From NCBI RefSeq assembly GCF_022761125.1, contig NZ_JAKWJR010000006.1, positions 310,001 to 374,000 on the forward strand: a stretch of 64,000 nucleotides of DNA, read 5' to 3'. Positions 60,773-64,000 of this stretch are shown here, piece after piece. The stretch's first letter is position 1, and every line of letters starts with the position of its first letter. The notes under the pieces were generated by a model, which saw only the letters and a list, made by a program, of their open reading frames with translations, was not told the DNA's origin and ran no database searches. The translations under genes were made by a program, and so were the position numbers. The stretch comes from Nocardioides sp. SR21. Its GTDB lineage: Bacteria; Actinomycetota; Actinomycetes; Propionibacteriales; Nocardioidaceae.

Positions 60773-61070
60773 GAGTGGTACCCCCACCTGCTCAAGTATT
60801 GGATGTTTCAAGTAGTGCGGGGGGACCCTAGGCTCACCCGCACCTCGCCGTGGATGTTCATCCGTATTGGCGATGCGACTTGACAACCCGTTCAGGTAGG
60901 CCCGGCCGGGCGACCCGGTGCGGAACTCGACGAAAAAGTTCTCGAATCCCCTCAAGTGCGCTCAGGTGAGCGCCGATGAAGTCCAGGACGTGCGTCCTTC
61001 ACCCCCGACCGGACGTCTCCTTCGGCGCGCCCTCCGCACGAAAACGACACTCCGCGGTCTAGACCGTTCG
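60773..61070 (-). promoter_or_regulatory. Long upstream region of collagen-like gene B
   Basis: About 300 bases without a gene, related to the region upstream of gene A: TAGGGT (-10-like), CGCATCGCCAATA, CACTTGAGG and CGGTCTAGACCG at 61055-61066 occur in the same order and at similar spacing. The leader close to the gene contains A/T-richer sequence (CTACTTGAAACATCCAATAC) not shared with gene A. Confidence 0.6.
61055..61066. promoter_or_regulatory. CGGTCTAGACCG dyad, copy B
   Basis: Identical to the dyad at 59606-59617 and similarly placed relative to its gene (283 bases before the start). Candidate operator. Confidence 0.6.
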
Positions 61071-61099
61071 GCGCGCCAGCAGGTGTTCCCCGAGACGTG

Positions 61100-61133
61100 G
61101 AAACGGCCCGGACCGTCAGGTCCGGGCCGTTTC
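61100..61133. terminator. Terminator after the sseC-like gene
   Basis: 15-bp perfect stem (GAAACGGCCCGGACC at 61100-61114, complement at 61119-61133) with a GTCA loop, just past the DUF1416 gene stop. Confidence 0.9.
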
Positions 61134-61143
61134 GACTGGCTGA

Positions 61144-61440
61144 TCAGAGGGCGACGACGACCTCGGCGACCGAGCCCACCGACGCGACGACGCGCTTGTC
61201 GACCGGGTCGGACTTCGGAGCCAGGGTGCGCAGCGTCCACTCGCCGTCGCCGGCGAAGAACCGGAAGTGCCCGGTCGCCGAGGTCGGGACCTCGGCGGTG
61301 AACTCACCGGTGCGGTCGAGCAGGCGCACGTAGGCGTTGCCCACCGGCGAGCCGTCGCGGACGACCTGGCCCTGCACGATGGCCTCCTTCTTGACGTCGA
61401 TGCCGTCGAGCGACAGGCCGCCCTCGGTCGCGCCGCACAT
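61144..61440 (-). CDS. DUF1416-family (SseC-like) protein
   Basis: 98 aa. Small beta-sandwich of the DUF1416 family, encoded after the thiosulfate sulfurtransferase in actinobacteria (Mycobacterium sseC). MCGATEGGLSLDGIDVKKEA at the N-terminus keeps the conserved CGA. Its role in sulfur transfer is unproven. ATG 61440 overlaps the sulfurtransferase stop by one base (TGATG). The operon ends here at a strong terminator. Confidence 0.9.
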   Translation of the reverse strand: MCGATEGGLSLDGIDVKKEAIVQGQVVRDGSPVGNAYVRLLDRTGEFTAEVPTSATGHFRFFAGDGEWTLRTLAPKSDPVDKRVVASVGSVAEVVVAL

Positions 61441-62288
61441 CAGGCTTCACCCGGCTCGTCGCCGATCGCGACCGGGACGCCCACGAGCGAGCCGTACTCG
61501 GTCCACGAACCGTCGTAGTTCTTCACGCTCTGGTGGCCCAGGAGCTCCTTGAGCACGAACCAGGTGTGCGACGAGCGCTCACCGATCCGGCACAGGGCGA
61601 TGGTCTCCTTGGAGTCGTCCAGGCCGGCCTCGGCGTACAGCGCCTTGAGCTCGTCGTCGGACTTGAAGGTGCCGTCGTCGTTGGCCGCCTTGCTCCACGG
61701 GACGTTGATCGAGGTCGGCACGTGGCCGGCGCGCTGCGCCTGCTCCTGCGGCAGGTGGGCCGGGGCGAGCAGCCGGCCGGCGTACTCGTCGGGGCTGCGC
61801 ACGTCGACCAGGTTCTTCACGCCGATCGCGGCGACCGCGTCGTCACGGAACGCGCGGATCGAGAGGTCCTGCTCGGTCGCGGTGTACGACGTGCCCGCGC
61901 GGGACGGCAGCTCGTCGGTCAGCTCGCGAGAGTCCAGCTCCCACTTCTTGCGGCCGCCGTCGAGCAGCTTGACGTCCTGGTGGCCGTAGAGCTTGAAGTA
62001 CCAGTACGCGTAGGCGGCGAACCAGTTGTTGTTGCCGCCGTAGAGCACGACGGTGTCGTCGTTCGCGACGCCGCGCTCGGAGAGCAGCGCCTCGAACTGG
62101 GACTTGCTGACGAAGTCGCGGCGGACCTGGTCCTGGAGGTCGGTCGTCCAGTCGAGCTTGATGGCGCCCTTGATGTGGCCCTTGTCGTAGGCCGTCGTGT
62201 CCTCGTCGACCTCGATCAGCACCACCTTCGGGTCCTCGAGGTGGTCCTCCACCCACTGGGCGGTGACGAGGGAGTTCTCGCGGGTCAT
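61440..62288 (-). CDS. Thiosulfate sulfurtransferase (rhodanese, CysA type)
   Basis: 282 aa, tandem rhodanese. The N-terminal domain is inactive, the C-terminal domain carries the active-site loop ALCRIGERSSHTWFVLKELL (Cys about residue 234). It should move sulfane sulfur from thiosulfate to an acceptor. ATG 62288 follows a GAAAGG ribosome site. Same order as Mycobacterium sseC2-cysA2. With DUF4395 and thioredoxin it forms a sulfur-handling operon under a leader peptide. Confidence 0.93.
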   Translation of the reverse strand: MTRENSLVTAQWVEDHLEDPKVVLIEVDEDTTAYDKGHIKGAIKLDWTTDLQDQVRRDFVSKSQFEALLSERGVANDDTVVLYGGNNNWFAAYAYWYFKLYGHQDVKLLDGGRKKWELDSRELTDELPSRAGTSYTATEQDLSIRAFRDDAVAAIGVKNLVDVRSPDEYAGRLLAPAHLPQEQAQRAGHVPTSINVPWSKAANDDGTFKSDDELKALYAEAGLDDSKETIALCRIGERSSHTWFVLKELLGHQSVKNYDGSWTEYGSLVGVPVAIGDEPGEA

Positions 62289-62323
62289 GTTCTCTACCTT
62301 TCTTGTGCGCACGGGGCGCGGGG

Positions 62324-62776
62324 TCAGTGGGTGATGCGCGTGAGGAGCAGGTACATCTCGCAGCCGAGGCAGAACCGGAAGACCGCGTTGAGCAGGGCGG
62401 CGGCCAGCGCGAAGCCGACCGCCACGAAGCCGAGGACGTCGGCGCCCACGACGAAGCCGAGCAGCCCGACGAGGGCGAAACCGAGGCCGACCGCCTGGGC
62501 GAACCGCGGCGGGCGTTCGTCCTCCAGCTCGGTCGGCGGGGACAATCGGGGACGGACGAGCGTCCGGAACACCCAGGAGTACGGCGCGTGCTGGACCCCG
62601 CGGGTCGCGCCGAGGGCGAACACGACGGCCTGCGCCGCGAGCAGGGCGATGCCGATCGGGCCCGGCGCGAGCAGCAGCACGGCCACGAGGACGACCGACG
62701 TCAGCGCGGCGGCGACCTGCGGACCCCGCGGGTCGATGCCGGTGGTGACGTGCGACGACTGCACGGTGGCGGACAT
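62324..62776 (-). CDS. DUF4395-family membrane protein
   Basis: 150 aa with four hydrophobic segments. The conserved FRFCLGCEMYLLLTR near the C-terminus is the DUF4395 signature (CxGC). Such proteins occur with rhodanese and thioredoxin genes and may carry thiol or sulfur exchange in the membrane. ATG 62776 follows an AGGAG ribosome site. Just downstream of the leader peptide. Confidence 0.88.
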   Translation of the reverse strand: MSATVQSSHVTTGIDPRGPQVAAALTSVVLVAVLLLAPGPIGIALLAAQAVVFALGATRGVQHAPYSWVFRTLVRPRLSPPTELEDERPPRFAQAVGLGFALVGLLGFVVGADVLGFVAVGFALAAALLNAVFRFCLGCEMYLLLTRITH

Positions 62777-62854
62777 GTCTCTCCTGTGGACGGATGCGAG
62801 CGGACCGGGACGGTCACGCGGCACTCGTGAAGGAGGCAGGCAGGCGCGACCGGA

Positions 62855-62932
62855 TCAGCGCATTCGACACAGCGCCGAGCGCACGCGGCAGTGATCCACT
62901 GCGCGGCGCTTGGTGAGCATGGTCGAGGACAT
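62855..62932 (-). CDS. Short leader peptide with Cys codons (sulfur operon)
   Basis: 25-codon gene: MSSTMLTKRRAVDHCRVRSA then LCRMR. The LTxRxxVDxCRxxSALC pattern matches the short putative leader peptides that precede sulfur-metabolism operons in actinobacteria. TACTCT seven bases before ATG 62932 indicates a leaderless, efficiently translated start. Two Cys codons at positions 15 and 22 suggest that ribosome stalling on low cysteine controls DUF4395-rhodanese-sseC downstream (stop to next start 78 bases). Expression is inferred. Confidence 0.7.
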   Translation of the reverse strand: MSSTMLTKRRAVDHCRVRSALCRMR

Positions 62933-63018
62933 GTGGACCAGAGTAGGCATCGCGGTGCCGGGTCGGACAATCGACGTCTCATTCCGCGAGACGCCCTTCC
63001 ATGATGTGGACACCGCGC

Positions 63019-63480
63019 TCACTCGGCCCGCCCGAGCGCGGCCAGCACCTGCTCCTTGCGCGGGGCGCCCGCGGCCCGGGTGACCTCGCGTCCCGCGCGG
63101 TCGAGCACCACCGTGGTCGGCGTACGCAGGATGCCGAGACGACGGACCAGCTCGAGGTGGTGCTCGGCGTCGACCTCCACGTGCTCCACCCCCGGGACCA
63201 GCTCGGCGACCTCCGAGAGGGTGCGCCGGGTCGCGCGGCAGGGCGCACAGAACGCCGAGGAGAACTGGAGCAGCGTCGCCTTCTCGCCCAGGGTGGCGCC
63301 GGGCAGCGCCGCGGCCACGTGTGACCACGGGGCCTCGACGGGCTCGACGGGCTCGACCACCGGAGCGACGTCGCGCACCCGATGGGTGCCGCGGAAGCGG
63401 CCGTCGGTCAGCGCGCGGAAGCAGCCCAGGCCCAGGGCGAGCGCCACGGCGGCGACGACGACCCAGGCTCCGGTGCTCAC
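63019..63480 (-). CDS. Membrane-anchored thioredoxin-like protein
   Basis: 153 aa. N-terminal membrane segment (about 5-22), then a thioredoxin fold with the CxxC active site in FSSAFCAPCRATRRTL (Cys-Ala-Pro-Cys, about residues 78-81) and a cis-Pro in RTPTTVVLD. Located outside the membrane it could reduce or carry thiols or persulfides for the sulfurtransferase operon. GTG 63480. Corresponds in place to mycobacterial thiX (Rv0816c). Confidence 0.88.
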   Translation of the reverse strand: MSTGAWVVVAAVALALGLGCFRALTDGRFRGTHRVRDVAPVVEPVEPVEAPWSHVAAALPGATLGEKATLLQFSSAFCAPCRATRRTLSEVAELVPGVEHVEVDAEHHLELVRRLGILRTPTTVVLDRAGREVTRAAGAPRKEQVLAALGRAE

Positions 63481-63516
63481 GCGGGACCCAACCCGCGGTG
63501 CGGCCCGGTCATTCCG

Positions 63517-63789
63517 TCAGCCGCCGGCGAACGGCGGAAGGAACTCCACCGACGACCCGGGCTCGACGACGACGGATCCCGGGTCCTCGGTGTTCACCGG
63601 CCGCTCGCCGACCAGCGTCGAGCAGATCCTCAGCACGTCCGGGAGCCGGGTGCCGGGGTGCAGGGCCAGGGCTCGCTCGACGACCTCCTCGAGCGTGATC
63701 GGCCCGTCGACCTCGAGCGAGTCCCCCGCGACCCCTGCAGCGGCGCGCGCGGAGGCCCAGTAGTGGACTTCGATCGGAGAAGTGCCCAT
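63517..63789 (-). CDS. MoaD/ThiS-family sulfur carrier-like protein
   Basis: 90 aa beta-grasp protein with the C-terminal Gly-Gly (FLPPFAGG) required for thiocarboxylate formation, as in MoaD and ThiS. The body ([20 protein letters not shown]) resembles MoaD, the small subunit of molybdopterin synthase. It may serve the molybdopterin enzyme at 8803 or a sulfur-transfer pathway with the nearby rhodanese. ATG 63789. Divergent from glnR. Confidence 0.85.
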   Translation of the reverse strand: MGTSPIEVHYWASARAAAGVAGDSLEVDGPITLEEVVERALALHPGTRLPDVLRICSTLVGERPVNTEDPGSVVVEPGSSVEFLPPFAGG

Positions 63790-63874
63790 GTTTCGGTATT
63801 GTTCACGACGAGAGAAACCGGCCGAAGCCCAGCGTTGCGTTTCGGTCCCCGTCCCGAAAGGGAGGAGACCAGTC

Positions 63875-64000
63875 ATGAGCACGCTCCTGCTTCTCACCAG
63901 CGCCCTCCAGCCGTCGGCCGAGGTGCTGCCTGGACTCGCCCTGCTCGGCCACCAGGTGCGCATCCTGCCCGCCGAGGGCAGCGCCCTCCTCGAGGCGCCC
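63875..64000 (+). CDS. glnR: Nitrogen regulator GlnR, N-terminal fragment
   Basis: Only the first 42 codons are in the window (runs off the right edge). [20 protein letters not shown] then [20 protein letters not shown] matches the start of the actinobacterial GlnR receiver domain (Mycobacterium Rv0818), the OmpR-type global regulator of nitrogen assimilation. The phospho-acceptor region is outside. A strong GGGAGGAG ribosome site precedes ATG 63875. The same neighbourhood (sseC, cysA, thioredoxin) precedes Rv0818. Confidence 0.85.
   Translation, partial: MSTLLLLTSALQPSAEVLPGLALLGHQVRILPAEGSALLEAP

Noticed and set aside
63790..63874. TTTCGG...CCGAAA dyad before glnR as a GlnR autoregulation site
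   Set aside because: It does not match the known GlnR a-site/b-site pattern (GTNAC-type repeats), and the arms are short.

Overview
The window is a high-GC (roughly 70%+) actinobacterial chromosome segment, most like Nocardioides or another member of the Nocardioidaceae. The evidence is a mycothiol gene (mshA), F420-dependent LLM and PPOX enzymes, CarD, SenX3-RegX3, HbhA, GpgS and GlnR. Several gene orders also match Mycobacterium: carD/ispD/ispF/cysS/rlmB, mshA/YbjN/gpm/senX3/regX3, folP2/gpgS, XRE/hbhA/DUF2516 and sseC/cysA/thioredoxin/glnR. I see no tRNA, rRNA, CRISPR array, insertion sequence or prophage. Genes are dense and often coupled by 4-base ATGA or GTGA overlaps. Many genes have an actinobacterial -10 hexamer (xANNNT, usually TANNNT) only 6-7 bases before the start codon, the signature of leaderless transcripts. 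I used this to choose many starts.

1-13 kb: two tandem substrate-binding lipoproteins, a membrane metallophosphoesterase, rlmB and cysS on the minus strand; a C39-like peptidase; a surface protein; an SDR coupled to a membrane molybdopterin oxidoreductase; ispF; nirD; ispD facing a degenerate IspD paralogue; and carD. 13-23 kb: a UbiA-type prenyltransferase, a lipoprotein, gpmA, phoU, senX3-regX3 with a Pho box, a DMT permease, DUF1304, a YbjN-type protein, mshA, an SDR and a racemase. 23-30 kb: two large secreted proteins with an NHL-like beta-propeller followed by 10 or 3 Ig-like repeats, with a PPOX gene between them. 30-39 kb: typA, two LLM oxidoreductases, membrane proteins, an M23 peptidase and a secreted metzincin protease.

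39-52 kb: a coupled operon gpgS-folP2-ORF-pyrimidine reductase, TetR, an amidase, divergent galE genes, an ArsR/SRPBCC/DinB-like operon, an iron-box siderophore-interacting protein, three GDP-mannose-dehydratase-like genes with manA, DUF2516, hbhA and its XRE neighbour. 52-64 kb: an asparaginase, sulfate activation (APS kinase fused to an ATP-sulfurylase-like remnant, TauE-type permease, cysD, cysN), two collagen-like secreted proteins with matching upstream regions, then sseC, thiosulfate sulfurtransferase, DUF4395, a short sulfur leader peptide, thioredoxin, a MoaD-like protein and the start of glnR.

The most unusual signals are: the split IspD pair at a broken MEP-pathway operon; a 24-base-arm inverted repeat present twice; two strong palindromes after regX3; the paralogous secreted pairs (NHL-Ig and collagen-like) with shared control sequences; a canonical-looking GDP-mannose dehydratase that lacks its catalytic glutamate; and a sulfur leader peptide.
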